A stretch of 64,000 bases of DNA from Tetradesmus obliquus (GCA_030272155.1 CP126196.1:4712501-4776500), one strand, 5' to 3'; counted from the first letter of the stretch, positions 35,600-47,149 are shown. The notes: generated from the sequence alone by a model not told the origin. Numbers and translations are program-made.

Positions 35600-35753
35600 G
35601 CTGCTACTGCTGCTGCAGGGTGTGCACATGCAGAGCACCAACAAAGAGGGCAGCTACCGCAACGAGGTTGTCAGCGCCATCATCAAGAGCCACAACCTGG
35701 CGCTGCGGGGCCTGGGCTCCATCGACAACCCGGGCTCATACCCCACCTACTAA
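31496..35753 (+). CDS. Secreted TIM-barrel glycoside-hydrolase-like protein
   Basis: Eight exons join in phase: 31496-31656, 32273-32383, 32737-32928, 33167-33331, 33779-34016, 34611-34733, 35025-35237, 35619-35753, giving 445 residues. The start is chosen because MQHRWLLLLLMLLAG is a good signal peptide. Barrel-like strands include FDIAFTPHLDDG, TRVWYALQGEMSAM, VILGSHPEWAPNVRLGVSTN, VDFVGLSSYPRF and ELVFNEFGVGGG. The Glu in LQGEM and the Glu in FNEFG sit where the acid/base and nucleophile are found in clan GH-A retaining glycosidases; this is an inference from spacing and strand context. The C-terminus has DHVFLWNLNSWDVQG. I do not recognise the exact GH family or substrate. Almost every exon has a pseudo-copy of one end in an adjacent intron. 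Confidence 0.6.
32018..32290 (+). repeat. Three copies of an exon 5' end (CEHMVDRA)
   Basis: TGTGAGCACATGGTGGACC-type sequence directly after an AG occurs at 32018, 32160 and 32273. The last is continuous with exon 32273-32383. A run of about 20 CTG-like triplets sits between the first two. Confidence 0.9.
33068..33216 (+). repeat. Two copies of an exon 5' end (YGGFSYTDIMLLPL)
   Basis: Copies begin after CAG at 33068 and 33167 (period 99). Only the second continues into exon 33167-33331. Confidence 0.92.
33641..33845 (+). repeat. Two copies of an exon 5' end (QVILGSHPEWAPNVRLG)
   Basis: Copies begin after TAG/CAG at 33641 and 33779 (period 138). The first loses the frame after STN; the second is the exon. 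Confidence 0.92.
34297..34550 (+). repeat. Intron holding pseudo-copies of both flanking exon ends
   Basis: At 34297-34335 is a copy of the end of exon 33779-34016 (EDATEIF..EML plus the GTGCGTGCG donor). At 34488-34550 is a decayed copy of the start of exon 34611-34733 (EFGI...KLTT.GGKEL). One intron therefore contains relics of its upstream and downstream exons in order. Confidence 0.88.
35197..35343 (+). repeat. Two copies of an exon 3' end (DHVFLWNLNSWDVQ)
   Basis: Bases up to the donor at 35237 recur at 35299-35343, where the donor has become CAGGGGGG. The first is the exon. Confidence 0.92.
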
Positions 35754-35765
35754 AGGGCATGCCAT

Positions 35766-35766
35766 T

Positions 35767-35825
<59 letters not shown>

Positions 35826-35826
35826 C
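35766..35826 (+). repeat. CAG run just after the stop codon
   Basis: About 19 CAG/CAA units begin 12 bases after the stop of the glycosidase-like gene, so they are probably in its 3' UTR. Confidence 0.9.
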
Positions 35827-35852
35827 ACCAGCCACCAGGCAAGTTTCCTATC

Positions 35853-35955
35853 GTGTGTCAGGGTGCGCAAGGCATGCACACCTATCGTGTGTCAGGGTGC
35901 GCAAGGCATGCACACCTATCGTGTGTCAGGGTGCGCAAGGCATGCACACCTAGCT
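35853..35955. repeat. 34-base minisatellite, three units
   Basis: Three near-identical units containing CGTGTGTCAGGGTGCGCAAG lie head to tail, downstream of the glycosidase-like gene. No function is evident. Confidence 0.95.
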
Positions 35956-37712
35956 TCCGTTTCATCAAGTTGGCAGACGGTGTGCACACTCCAGCTGGTT
36001 GGTGTGTCTATCATAGGGCTGGAACGCTGCCGTCTGCAGTGCCAGGGGCTTGGTTTTGGAGGTCGGGGACGGGAGGGGGTTTGTTGAATGCCGGCTGCTT
36101 TCAGCAGCTAGTGTTCAGCTGCCAAAGGCGGCAGTCAGGTGATTGTCTGGCTGATTAGATCAAGCAATGCAGTTGGAGGCATGTACCAGTGTACGGCAGC
36201 GCTTGTGCTGCAGGCTGCGCAGCCTGCATGCAGCGTGTGTATGGCTTGCTGTGTTGCAATGATGCGGTACCACCGCATATTAGTAATGGTGTTGTTACAC
36301 ATGCCGTACATACATCCTCCCCACCAGAGTTTGGGTTGGCGGCTGCAGCCAACACCACAGCTCCTGGCTCTGACCCTGATGTGTCTGGCTCTGGCTGCGT
36401 GTCAACTTGAAAGCTGAGCTTCAAATGGTGTTTGGGTGAACTGAAAAGGCTCGACAACAGCAGATTGGTGCTGAGCTGTTGCTGCTTCCTGTCACTCTGT
36501 TTGCCGGTGCTAGTATTGCAGCATGGTGAGGCTGCTGTGCTGGGTATGTTGCTTTTTTGAGGAGCTTGTACCTCGCCTGCTGGTGTGCATGCAGCAACTG
36601 GCTGAATGTGTGTGTGTGTGTCAGGTTGTGCTGCTTGCTGACGGGCGACACAGCAGCGCTGAGCGCTGACAGTAGTTGCTATCGTGTTGCGAGGGTGCTT
36701 GAGTAGACCCAAGTCACAATTTGTGTTAGGTGATGCAAAGGCTGCGCTGCAGCATGCAATGAATCATTCCTGCCTGCTGAGAAGCAGCAGCAGCCAGCAG
36801 CAGAATAGGCCGCATGCTGCTGACCGCAACTTGCAGCCAGGAGCACAGCACAGTGCTGGCTTAGTACAATATGCGCTATATCAAGCAGAGATGCGCATGC
36901 ATGTGGGGTGAATGCTTGTTGATGCGGCAACACACATGGTTGGATGCTTTCAAGCAGCTGTCGCAGAGATATGCAGACTTTGGGCCTTGACAGCAGAACG
37001 TTCTGCTACAGTAGATAAGGGCCGGCTCTGTATATTCGAGGTGTGGGTCACAAACAATGTGCTTAGTCTTAAGTGTTTGTAACAGTGACTCTATCAGGCG
37101 GGATCACATCATAGTCAGCTTCTAGCACATACTCGCGCTATTTCACCCGATGATCAGCAGCATGCATGCATATGCTTGTGATCCTGCACTGGCTCCAAGC
37201 TTCTGTGGCTCACGAGCGTGCTTGTATGGAACCATGTCGTTGATGATATAGAAGTTTGCAAACTCTTTTGAGAGACCGTGCTACCTAAGCACGACCGACG
37301 CTGTTGGCACAGTGGGCAGAGCACAGTGCACTGTCCACGTGGGCAGAGCTTGTCGTACAAGGAGCGATCGTCTTAGCAGTTGCACCTCAATCACCAGCTC
37401 TTAATAACATCAGGTTATAAAATAATCCTCCAAACTGTATTATACACCGAAAAAAGGCCGTGTTCGCCGGCAGCCGGCTATGACACCGGCTTGCTACACG
37501 TATCACCTCAGCGCGTCACACAACTTACAAGGCATTCTCAGCCTGTGCCTGCTGTTGATGTTCCCAAATCGGCCTCTTCAATTACAATTCTGCAAACCTT
37601 GCAAAGTTGTGTCCTCGACTGTGATTTGCCGTGTTCCCGCCAGTCATTGCAGCCGGCACTCTGAACGCTCGGTGCTGGGCACAACACGCTGAAACACACA
37701 TAGATTTATGCA
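35956..37712. other. Intergenic, no gene seen
   Basis: About 1.75 kb between two plus-strand genes. No exon-like segments are supported. The promoter of the oxidase-like gene should be at its right end. Confidence 0.5.
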
Positions 37713-40700
37713 ATGCGTCACAGCATGTTAGAACCAGCGATCGCTGGGCTGCTGCTGCTGGCCTGCAGCTGCAGCGTCTCGGCCACAGTCGATTTGGGCC
37801 TTCCGCATCCTTTGCCAGCAGACGGGAATCTGTTCCCAGCTGGAATACCAACATTCAAAAACCCATACGCTGAGCCCTGGTACCAGGAGCCGCCTCTGCC
37901 CAAAAACTATTATAGGTGAGGCCATGTGCTACCAGATGCTGCTAGGTGCCGCTAGGTGCTGTGCATGCTGCAGCATGATAGGGTGCTGCTGCTTCTGAGC
38001 ACTCAAAATCTGCAGATCTGTTGCAGCGTATACATTGAGGTTGGGCCACCAGATGGAAGCACTAAGCAAGTTGCACAGGCCTACTTGCTGCTTTTTACTA
38101 TGTGCTGTCGCTGCTGCTGATGTTCTGAATGCAGGGGTGCCTACGTGAGTGCCGGCAATGGGCAGCAGCTGAGCAACAGCTGCTGGTACCAGTGATCCAT
38201 GCAGCAGCACACACATGAACAACATTGTCAATAGCTGGCAGCGGTGAAAGAGGAGTAGTGCCATATCAAGCAGCTGCTGCTGACTCATTCGCATGGACAG
38301 TTCCAAGAGTGCAGAGGCACAGCTCCACGCACGCACGCAGCCTGCAACCACCCCTGCCCCACAGAGATCACGCTCCAGCTCATACTGCAGTGACACCCTC
38401 AACAAACGTCACACTGCATTGAACCCTAAACAAAACTCCTTTGTCCTGACCCTTAATGCCCTGCAGGAGCACGTCACCTGCCCCAGTGATGAGCTCGTGG
38501 TCCCAGAGGACACCGCACAGCTGGCAGCAGCCATCAAGAGCCTGCGGGCCCGCGCAGCAGCAGAGGGCAGGCCCCTCAAGATGCGCCCCGCAAGGCGCGG
38601 CTTTGCCACCATGGCCAGCTTTGCATGTGGCCCGCAGCCCACGCTGGTGAATCCTTTTCTGGTTGATGGCAAGAAGCCGATGGTGGTCGGGTGAGTAGAG
38701 ACAGCATGGCCCTACAGTGATGGTCGGCGGCAGGTGGCCGAGTACATACATACATGACAGATATAGGGCAGAATGGCTGCATCTCCCGTGCAGCTATGCT
38801 CTGTGCCGCTGTGGGCTAAGTAGGTGCAGCTGCACTTGCAATGGCTTTGCCACCATGGCCAGCTTTGCGCGTGGGAAGCAACCCACATTAACATGAACCC
38901 TTTTTTGGTTGACGGCAAGAAGCCGATGGTGGTTGGGTGAGAAACATGCGGCTGGTAGCAGCAAGCATAGCCTACAGCACTGACCGGCAGCAGGCAGACA
39001 GGGCATGTATGTGTTATGTGGCAAGCATGGCGCAGAATGGCTATGCCCTGTGTGCCGCTGTGCGCTTGGTAGTTACAGCTACAGCTGCAGCTGCAATGGC
39101 TTTGCCAGCATGGCGGGCTTTGTGTGCGGCCCGCAGGCTACGCTGGTGGATCCCTTTGTGGTTGAAAGCGAGCAATTTATGGTAGTTGGGTGAGTGCGTA
39201 CAAAGGCAGCTGGAAGCAGCAAGCACGCCCCTACACTGTTCTTTTATCCAGCAGGCAGTCAAACATGTGGCGCGTATGTAATGGCTGTGCCGGCCGTCAC
39301 CCACCGCTGCTGCTGCTGTTGCTGCTGCTGCCGCTGCTGTCGGGCTGCAGCCTGATGCTTGAGAAGATGGACAAGGTCCTTGCAGTAGACAAGGAGACGC
39401 AGCAGCTGCGGGTGCAGGGCCAGATGACCCTGAAGGGCTTCTATGAAGCAGCAGATGCAGCCGGCCTGTCTGTGCCCCGCTTTGGCCTGCCCTGGTGGCA
39501 AGGGCTGACCCTGGGTGGCGTGTTTTCCACGGCTTCACACGGCAGCGGCAATAACGTGACGCACATGATCGTGAGTGGCGCTGTGTCAAGAGCAGTTTGC
39601 GTGAACTTTGCTGCAGCAAAAGGCTTGCATCTTGGGTTGGTATGGCGGTTGATGGCTTGCTCAGGGATTGACCAGGAAGGGAAGCGGTCGCATGCACAGC
39701 GCATGCTTGCAGGATTAGGGAATGCATGCGACACTTTGCATCTCGCAACCTTGCCAGCTTGCAGGATGCCTGATGTTAAAGCTTGCATGCCTGCATCCGC
39801 AACATTTGGACTTTGCATTGGCTGCCTGCCTCACAAATGTTGCTGCTGCTGCCGCTGCTGCCGTTTTTATGTGCAGTGTGACTGGTTTGTGGATGTCACG
39901 TGGGTGGATGCCCAGGGAGAGGTGCACACCAGCGCCAAGGGCAGCGACGAGGCATTTGCGCTGTGTGGCGGGCTGGGCCTGCTGGGCACAGTGACTGAGC
40001 TCACGCTGCAGCTCACACCCAGCAGCAACACGCACTTCAGCACGTGGTACCTGAAGCCGGATGACAACCTGGCTGATGATGTGGAGGCGATGCTCAGGGT
40101 GGGCGGTGGTGCTTGAAGTCCAAAGTTTTGCTGGGTTTATGGGGTTGGTGGGTGTGCAGCATTCCTGACTGAAGTAGGTGCAGCAGCTGTGCTGATGATG
40201 TGGAGGCGATGCTCAAGGTGGGTGGTTTGCGGAAGTGGGTTTTGGTTTCAGATCTGCAGTTGGTTGCGCAGCATGCTTGCTAGAAAGGGACTAGAAGCAG
40301 CTGTGCTAGGGTAACAGCGGTGTTGTACAGCTGGTGGCAGCTTGCAGTGGCTGGGCAGCAGCGTCACACAGTCGTTGTACATGCGCGCGAAGCTGGCTGG
40401 GCAGCAGCGTCTGATATATGCACAGCCTGTGTGCATCGCGCTGCGTGCGTCCCTGCTGTCATGCGGTGGTAGCCTTATGCCAGCGCAACGCTCATGCAGC
40501 ATGGAGCATGGAGAGGCGCAGCCTGTTGAGTATGCTGCATCGCTGCTGGTGGCGCTGCATTGCAGACTACGCCCAACCTGGTGGTCATGTGGCGCATGCA
40601 ACCACCCTGGCTTAATGCCTGCTGCTGTGTTGCTGGTGTCGCTGCATTGCAGATCACACCCAACCTGGTGGTCATGTGGCACATGTGTCACCCTGTCTCA

Positions 40701-43700
40701 ATGCTTGCTGCTGTGTTGCGTGTGTCGCTGCGCTGCAGATCACGCCCAACCTGGTGGTCATGTGGCACATGTGTCACCCTGTCTCATTACCAGCTGCTGT
40801 GTTGCTGGTGCCGCTGCATTGCAGATTACGCCCAACCTGGTGGTCATGTGGCACATGCAACCACCCTCTCTCAATGCTTGCTGCTGTGTTGCTGGCGTCG
40901 CTGCGCTGCAGATCACCCCCAACCTGGTGGTCATGTGGCACATATGACTGCCCTGTCTCAATGCCTGCTGCTGTGTTGTTGGTGTCGCTGCATTGCAGAT
41001 CACGCCCAACCTGGTGGTCATGTGGCACATGCAACCACCCTGTCTTAATGCCTGCTGCTGTGCTGCTGGTGCCGCTGCATTGCAGATCACGCCCAACCTG
41101 GTGGCAATGTAGCACACGCAACCACCCTGTCTGAATGCCGGCTGCTGCGTTGCTGGTGTCCCTGCATTGCAGATCACGCCCAACCTGGTGGTCATGTGGC
41201 ACATGAAACACCCTGTCTCGATGCATGCTGCTGTGTTGCTGGTGTCGCTGCATTGCACATCACCCACAACCCGGTGGTGTGGCACGTGCCACCACCCTGT
41301 CGCAATGCCTGCTGTTGTGTTGCTGGTGTCGCTGGATTGCGGATCACACCCAACCTGGTGGTCATGTGGCACATGCAACCACCCTGTCTCAATACCTGCT
41401 GCTGTGCCGCTGGTGTTGCTGCATTGCAGATCACCCCCAACCTGGTGGTCATGTGGCGCCCTGACCTAGGCAAGTACACAGGCCACCTGCAGCGCCCAGC
41501 ACAGGAGCACGCGCCCACCATCCAAGGAGCGCAGTGCAACGTCATTCCGCAGCAGGCAGACTACCAAGCAGGAATGTCCGGCCCGCTGCTGCGTGCCTGG
41601 CAGGGGGACCCCTTCAACACCAATACGATGTACTTTGCGGGCTACGATACCAACATTTGCACGCTTGCACTGACGAGTGCGATTGGTGCACCTTGGGTTA
41701 CGAAGAAGGGGCCGCTGACGTCCAAGGGCATCAGTCAGCCTGTGTTTGAGGGCGTGGCGCCAACCAACCACGTGACGAGCACGGACTGCGGCGACAACTG
41801 CGTGTTCACCTCTAAGAAGCTCATGTCCACCGCTCTGGTGAGTTCAAAACTCCATCTCTTCTCGTGTTCAGCTTTGCCTGTCGCCTTGAACATTGAAGGG
41901 TGAAGCGGTACCTGGGTAGATGCTGGTGACAGTAACGGTCGGCGCCGGCAGCCGCCGGCAGCAGACGGTGATGGCGGGTGACGTTACGACCGTAGCGGCC
42001 AACACTGGTGACGGCTGGTAACAGTAACGGATGAATGAGCATACAGCAGCAGCCGCTAACGGGTGGCAACGGTAGCTTGCCTGCACCCTTGCGGCTGGTG
42101 ACGGTCGGCAACAGTTTCTTCCTGCCATATACAGTCACCACAGCTCTGCAGGATGCCACGCAAGCTGTTGCAACCTTGCTGGTGTATTACCCTTCGACCT
42201 GTGCCTCACACCATTTTGTGCTTGCAGGACGTCATGTTTGCGTTTGAGCGTTCCAAGCTCAAGGAGTGGGTGGCTGACATCAAGGCGCTCATCAAGGAGG
42301 ACCTGCGAGGCATCCCAGGCTGGGGCGCACACACACGGTGAGGCGCTGACAGCTGTTATTCAAGATTGACCAAGTTCGGCCAAGTTGCACTTGGTCAATC
42401 AGCTTGAGGCTGAAGGGAACACAGCAGCCGCGTGTGCTGCTTAGCGGCCAGGGAACCACAGTTGACAGGGATAGCTGAACAGCCAGGTAATTTTTGAGTG
42501 GTTGAGCTGCCTCAGCAGCGGCACGCAAGTACCGCACATAGATGCAAACCCGGGCTCAACATTTGGCACTTGTGCCCCTGCTGCTGCTGCTGCTGCTGCC
42601 TGCAGGTGCCTGCTGCCAGGCTACTATGTGATGCGCTTCGGCAGGCCCTCCGACACACTCGTGGGCTACGGCTCAGGCCTGCAGCAGCCGGTGTATGTGC
42701 AGGTGGGCAGCAGTGCTGCCCTGCAAGCAGGAACTGTAGCACCTGCAGTCAAAAAGCTTCTTATCAGCTGCATTCATTGCTGCTGGCTCAAACAGATAGG
42801 CAGCATCAGTAGTGTTACATTCATGGCGTTTGTAGCACGCAGTTGCTGCTGCTCTTGTGCTCACGGCCCAACAGCACATGCCATGAAATAGCGTCTACAT
42901 GCTGTTTGGCAACCCCCTGTTCATTGCATTTGCCCTGACCAGTTCTGCACCGCACCTGCCTGCTGTGCTTTACAACAACGCTGCAGCAACAAATGATGGC
43001 CAGCAAGGCCACCCCCGGCATCCCCTCGCGCTACGAGTGGGTGCAGGAGACGTACGAGCAGCTCACGCTCTGCAAGTACGACGGACGGCCACACACTGGC
43101 AAGAACTGGGACAGGACCTTCACCAACCCCAGGTGCGCCAGCAAATGCATGTTGAAATCTGAATGGTGTCGCTTCTCAGCATGACCAGCAGTCGTTAAGT
43201 GTGATCACGATCGGAAGGTGCACACTTGCAGCTGATACAAACATGGTTGGGAGACGCCGCATGTCGCGCGCAGCACCATGCCATGTCACTGAGCAACTTG
43301 GTCAAGATGCCTGTGACCATATCAGCAGGTGCCCCTTTGCGCGCGAGTTTGGTTCATTACGGCTTCGCTTCACGCAGGAGAACTTCAAAACGATGGTGGC
43401 CATGCAGCACGAGTACGACTCTTCACTATGTGTAACATTGTGCAATGTCGCTCAGCAACAAATGTAACTGCCATCTGCAGGTGCCCCTTTGCACCCAAGT
43501 TTGGTGAGAACGTCAAGAAGATGATGGCCATGCAAGACACATACGATCCCTCACAATGCACTGTCACTCAGCGACAAGTGTAACTGCCATCTGCAGGTGC
43601 CCCTTTGCGCCCAAGTTTGGTGAGAGCTTCAAGAAGATGGTGGCCATGCAAGACAAGTATGACCCCAGCCGTGCCTATGAGCCAGAGCTGTGGGCGCGCC

Positions 43701-44198
43701 TGGCGGCAGGGGAGGGCTACAAGCTGAAGCCTAAGTGCATCCTGGACCGCAGCTGCTACTGCGAGGTGGGCCATGCTATTTGATTTATCACATGCTTTGC
43801 TGTTGCAGACCAGCGCTGCTGGAAGTGCAGAGCCGGTGCACAGTGCATCGCTTGATGCATGGGCATGAGGGTGGCTGTGTTTGAGTGCGGCTTCCCGCTG
43901 CAGCCAGTCACAGCGCTCCTTGGAAGGACGGCAGGCAGCAAGGGCAAAGAGCGCCCTCAGGCCAGGGCTGCATCAACAAACACCCCTTTTTCTGCCACTT
44001 TAACATGTCTTGCACATCTGCATACACCACACTAGCCTGATGCTGCGCATGCTCGTAAGCATCGTACCCCTGAACGGCCTATGCCTACTGCTGTGTGTGC
44101 GCTTGCAGGCGGACGAGCACTGCGCGGATGGCTTTAAGTGTGTGGCTAGTGTGGCCTTCCCACAGTACAAGGCCTGCAGGCCCAAGGTCATGAACTGA
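37713..44198 (+). CDS. Gulonolactone/aldonolactone-oxidase-like FAD-linked protein, secreted
   Basis: Eleven exons join in phase: 37713-37915, 38135-38144 (10-base micro-exon), 38467-38690, 39351-39570, 39877-40098, 41430-41837, 42228-42337, 42606-42702, 42987-43132, 43597-43765, 44109-44198, for 632 residues. The N-terminus (LEPAIAGLLLLACSCSVSA) is signal-peptide-like. An FAD-binding PCMH-type domain follows: VVPEDTAQLAAAIKSL, KMDKVLAV, GLSVPRFGLPWWQGLTLGG and STASHGSG, then GGLGLLGTVTELTLQL. The last block before the Cys-rich end has YDGRPHTGKNW, which matches the C-terminal HWxK-type motif of L-gulonolactone and related oxidases except that Trp is Thr. These enzymes oxidise aldonolactones in ascorbate synthesis. 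Substrate is not determined; the secretion signal and the motif change leave room for another sugar oxidase. A tail with several Cys (ADEHCADGFKC) is extra. Confidence 0.75.
38600..39190 (+). repeat. Three copies of an exon 3' end (FATMASFACGPQPTLVNPF)
   Basis: The last ~90 bases of exon 38467-38690 with its GTGAGT donor recur at about 38842-38938 and 39097-39190, each again ending in GGGTGAG. The first is continuous with the exon. Confidence 0.93.
40072..40220 (+). repeat. Two copies of an exon 3' end (DDVEAMLR)
   Basis: The end of exon 39877-40098 and its GTGGG donor recur at about 40190-40220 (GATGATGTGGAGGCGATGCT then AAGGTGGG). Confidence 0.9.
40566..41457 (+). repeat. Eleven-copy, ~87-base array of intron end plus exon 5' end (ITPNLVVMW)
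   Basis: Exon-start copies lie at 40566, 40653, 40739, 40825, 40912, 40999, 41086, 41173, 41259, 41343 and 41430, with spacing 84-87. Each unit has about 27 bases of exon (ATCACGCCCAACCTGGTGGT...), then about 60 bases of intron ending GCTGCATTGCAG. Only the last unit continues into the exon (RPDLGKYTG). In units 41259 and 41343 the acceptor AG has changed (CAC and CGG); the other nine keep it. No unit has a donor right after the exon part, so skipping to the last unit is the only simple splice. Confidence 0.97.
43327..43680 (+). repeat. Three copies of an exon 5' end (CPFAPKFGESFKKMVAMQ)
   Basis: Copies follow CAG at about 43328, 43481 and 43597. The first two break down after MQ.TYD; the last is exon 43597-43765. 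Confidence 0.92.
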
Positions 44199-45081
44199 GA
44201 GCTGCGCACACTAGACGATTGATCTTGAATCTGGCCAATCTATCTTACAACTGCTCGTCCGCGCAGACAGGGCTGTGCGGCAAGTCTGGCAGCGGTGCGA
44301 TACAGCAGCTGCAGAAAGTGAGCTGTAGACCTGTTAGGCAGACTTTATGGGACTTGCTGCAGCACCTCTGATGTGGGCCTACAGCAAGACGCTGATGGTT
44401 CCAGGAAGCAGTTGATTGATTGTCGGAGCTTGTTGTTACTCGTTTACTTGTTAGAGCCAGCATCATCTTCACATCACGGCGACAGTTAACAAAGTCACGT
44501 GCAAATGAGGGACTGCTCTTCAGCAGCCAACCACCCTGCCCTTTAGGCAGAGCATGCGGGTGGTGTCTTTGATACTGCAAGCTTATACTGCACTTGCCCA
44601 TGATGCTAGTCGCTGGGCTGTGGGCTTTTGTTCTCCTCGGATGGCTGTGCTGTCTTTGTTGCTACATGCCTCATCTTGTGACGGTGATAAGATCCAGTTG
44701 GAGCAGCAGCTCTGCAGCAACCGAGATGTTGCTGAAGACGTACTTGGGTTGCCGCAACAGTGCTGCATGCTGGGTTTGCCAGCTGCTGCTGCCTCATCAT
44801 CCGCACTCGCACTGCAACAGTGCACATTGCTTATTTTTCAAAATGTGCACTCACGGCACAGGTTCTTGCTGGCGCGAGCAATGATGGGCTTAAAGGCGGG
44901 TGCAACTGTCAGAGGTGTGCATAGCGCACATGTAAAGGCAGCATCTGCAAATGTTAAATGTGAATTCGGTACGGAGTTGCCACTGAGCACCTTGTCAGCG
45001 CTGGCTGCTGCCTCATCACCTAAACGCCAATCAAGCCGTAGCAACAACGCCCCCGTGGCACGCCACCATACGCAGCTGTAC
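44199..45081. other. Convergent intergenic region
   Basis: Lies between the 3' ends of the oxidase-like gene (+) and the DRC5 gene (-). No coding exon is supported; probably two 3' UTRs and spacer. Confidence 0.55.
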
Positions 45082-47149
45082 TTAGGCTCCCAGCAGCCGC
45101 TTGCGCTCTATCTTTGCCAGCCTGCCCAGCACCTCCTCACTAATGGCAGCCTCTGCCGTGGCCCCCAGCGCGCAACCCCGCACATCCAGCCCCAGCAGCG
45201 CGCTGCTGCTCACTGCGCTGAGCAGCTCCTGTGCCACGTGCTCGCTGAAGGTGTTGCTGCTCACATCAAGCTCCGCCAGCGTCCTGTTGCTGCGCAGCAT
45301 GCTGCATAAGCTGGGCAGCAGCCCAGCGCCAGCCCCATTGCTGCTAATGTTCAAGCGCTCCAGCGGCGCCATTTGCTGCTGCTGCTGCTGCGGTTGCTGA
45401 CCGCCGCTGGTGCTGCTGCTGCTGCCGCCTGCTGAGGAGCCAGCAGCTGCTGGCCGCGCTGCTGCAGGCGCCTGAGCGCGTGCCAGCGCGTCACACAGCG
45501 CTGCACAGCCCTCATCTCCGAGCCTGTTGAGCCGCAGGTTGAGGCTGACCAGGGCCCTGCTGTGGCCCAATGCGCGAGCAAGTGCCCTGCCGCTGTCTGC
45601 ATGCAGGTGGTTGTCTGCCAGATCCAGCAGGGACAGGACGCTGTTCTTGTCCAGCAGCTTGGCCAGCGCCCGCACACCCCTGCAGCAGACAGGCCACAAC
45701 AGTCACTGGTTGTTTCATTGCATTTTACAAACAGCGACCGCATCCACCGTTGAATCTGTGATGAGACAGCAGCTTATATGCACAACTGCCGCACGCCTGG
45801 CATCCTAAGCAGCTGCTGTGCACTCCATCTACCAGCTGCAGCGTGCTGCTACTAGCACGTGTGACACTGTGTTACACGCACCTGTCTGATATCCTGTTGT
45901 GGCTGAGGTTGAGGTGTGTCACGCTGATGTTGTCTGCCAGGCCGCTGGCCAGCATGCGCAGCTTGTCATCATCCAGGCCATTGTTGCTCAGCTCCAGCAC
46001 CACCAGCGTCTCAGTTAGCGCCAGGCCGCGCGCCAGGCACCTGCAGCACCCAGGTGCACCGCAAGACGTCAGCACTGCACGATGTGACATGCCGTTTGCG
46101 TACACAGCAAACAGTGGGCTGAAGCATGGCTTGACCTACAGCCGCCCACGTCAGCAGCTGCAATTTGCTGTCCAAGGAGATCCATGGTAAGTACAGTTGC
46201 AGGCGCCATCGTCAGCTCCTGTGTCGCAACAGTCAGGACGATACATGACAAGTGGCAGCACCAACAGCATGGCAACAAGGGGCCAGCAGCGCACGCGCCT
46301 GCAGTCTGCCAGGCTGGCTCCAAAGGCCGCCCTGTCGTAGTCCATGCCCACGCAGCGCTGCCCGTAGCTCACAGCCAGGCTTGCAGGACTGTGCTCCATG
46401 GCGTTGAACAGCAGCTGCAGGTCCAGGTGCGAGGGCAGCTGCTGCACGCGCAGCCCTTGCACAAAGGGCCTGCTGAAGGCCATGAGGCGCCGCAGCACTG
46501 CTATGTCGCCTGTTGCTGCGTCGAAGCTGGGGGCAGGGAAGCACAGCGGGGGATGGGGTGAGCTTGACATGTGCAGCGATTGCGCGGTTTTGGCAAGCAT
46601 GCAGCTGTTAGCGGTTCTGCGCTGAGCCGGTAGCATGTGTCAGCACAGCCAGTGTGGTTCTTAAATTGTACGCCAGCATGTGAGAGAGGTTTGTCGTGTT
46701 GTGCTCATAGCGCTTCGTGCGTGGCTTGCTGTGCATGTGTAGCAGTGCATGAGCAGTGTGGCAGTGCTGTGTTGCACATGGTTCCCATGCTGGGCTGGCG
46801 CGCTGCAACTACCCAAGTAACCAATTGCACTCATACAGGTGCTTGCTGTTGTTTACTTCTCTAGTGCTTCTTGTAAGTTCTGCTCCATGTACAGCTGCTT
46901 CCAGGACCCGCCATGGGCAGTCACCACACAGTTCCTCCATCGCACACACGCTCTCTTCTTCCAGTAATCCTCGTCACCAGTCAGGGCTGCTGCAAGTTCT
47001 AAAGGAAGGTCAAGAGGCAACACTTGCACAGCTCGGCAGGCCTGCACGTCTGGCAGCTTGCCATTTGTAGGGTTGCTGCTGAAGTTGCTGGCAACAGCTT
47101 TGATGCACAGGTCCTTGAGAGGGACTAGTAGCGAAGGCGCAGCACTCAT
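45082..47149 (-). CDS. DRC5: Dynein regulatory complex subunit 5 (TCTE1/FAP155-like), leucine-rich repeat protein
   Basis: Exons 47149-46857, 46526-46299, 46040-45882 and 45679-45082 give about 425 residues. The N-terminal part has a TCTE1-like layout: PSLLVPLKDLCIKAVASNF, LPLDLPLELAAAL, YWKKRACVRW, then LPSHLDLQLLFNAM and CVGMDYDRAAFGASLADC. Leucine-rich repeats follow: LVVLELSNNGLDDDKLRML, THLNLSHNRISD, SLLDLADNHLHAD, LVSLNLRLNRLGDEG, ERLNISSNG, AELDVSSNTFSE, LGLDVRGCALG. From the family: DRC5 is part of the nexin-dynein regulatory complex that links doublet microtubules and tunes ciliary beating. A Q/S/A-rich insert interrupts the repeats. The phase across the second intron fits only with a GC donor (TGCAG/GCGCG); with the nearby GTGCGC the frame is lost. 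Presence implies that the organism keeps cilium genes. Confidence 0.85.

Noticed and set aside
40566..41457. CRISPR-like appearance of the 87-base array
   Set aside because: The units are adjacent with no unique spacers, and each contains part of an exon of a eukaryotic gene.
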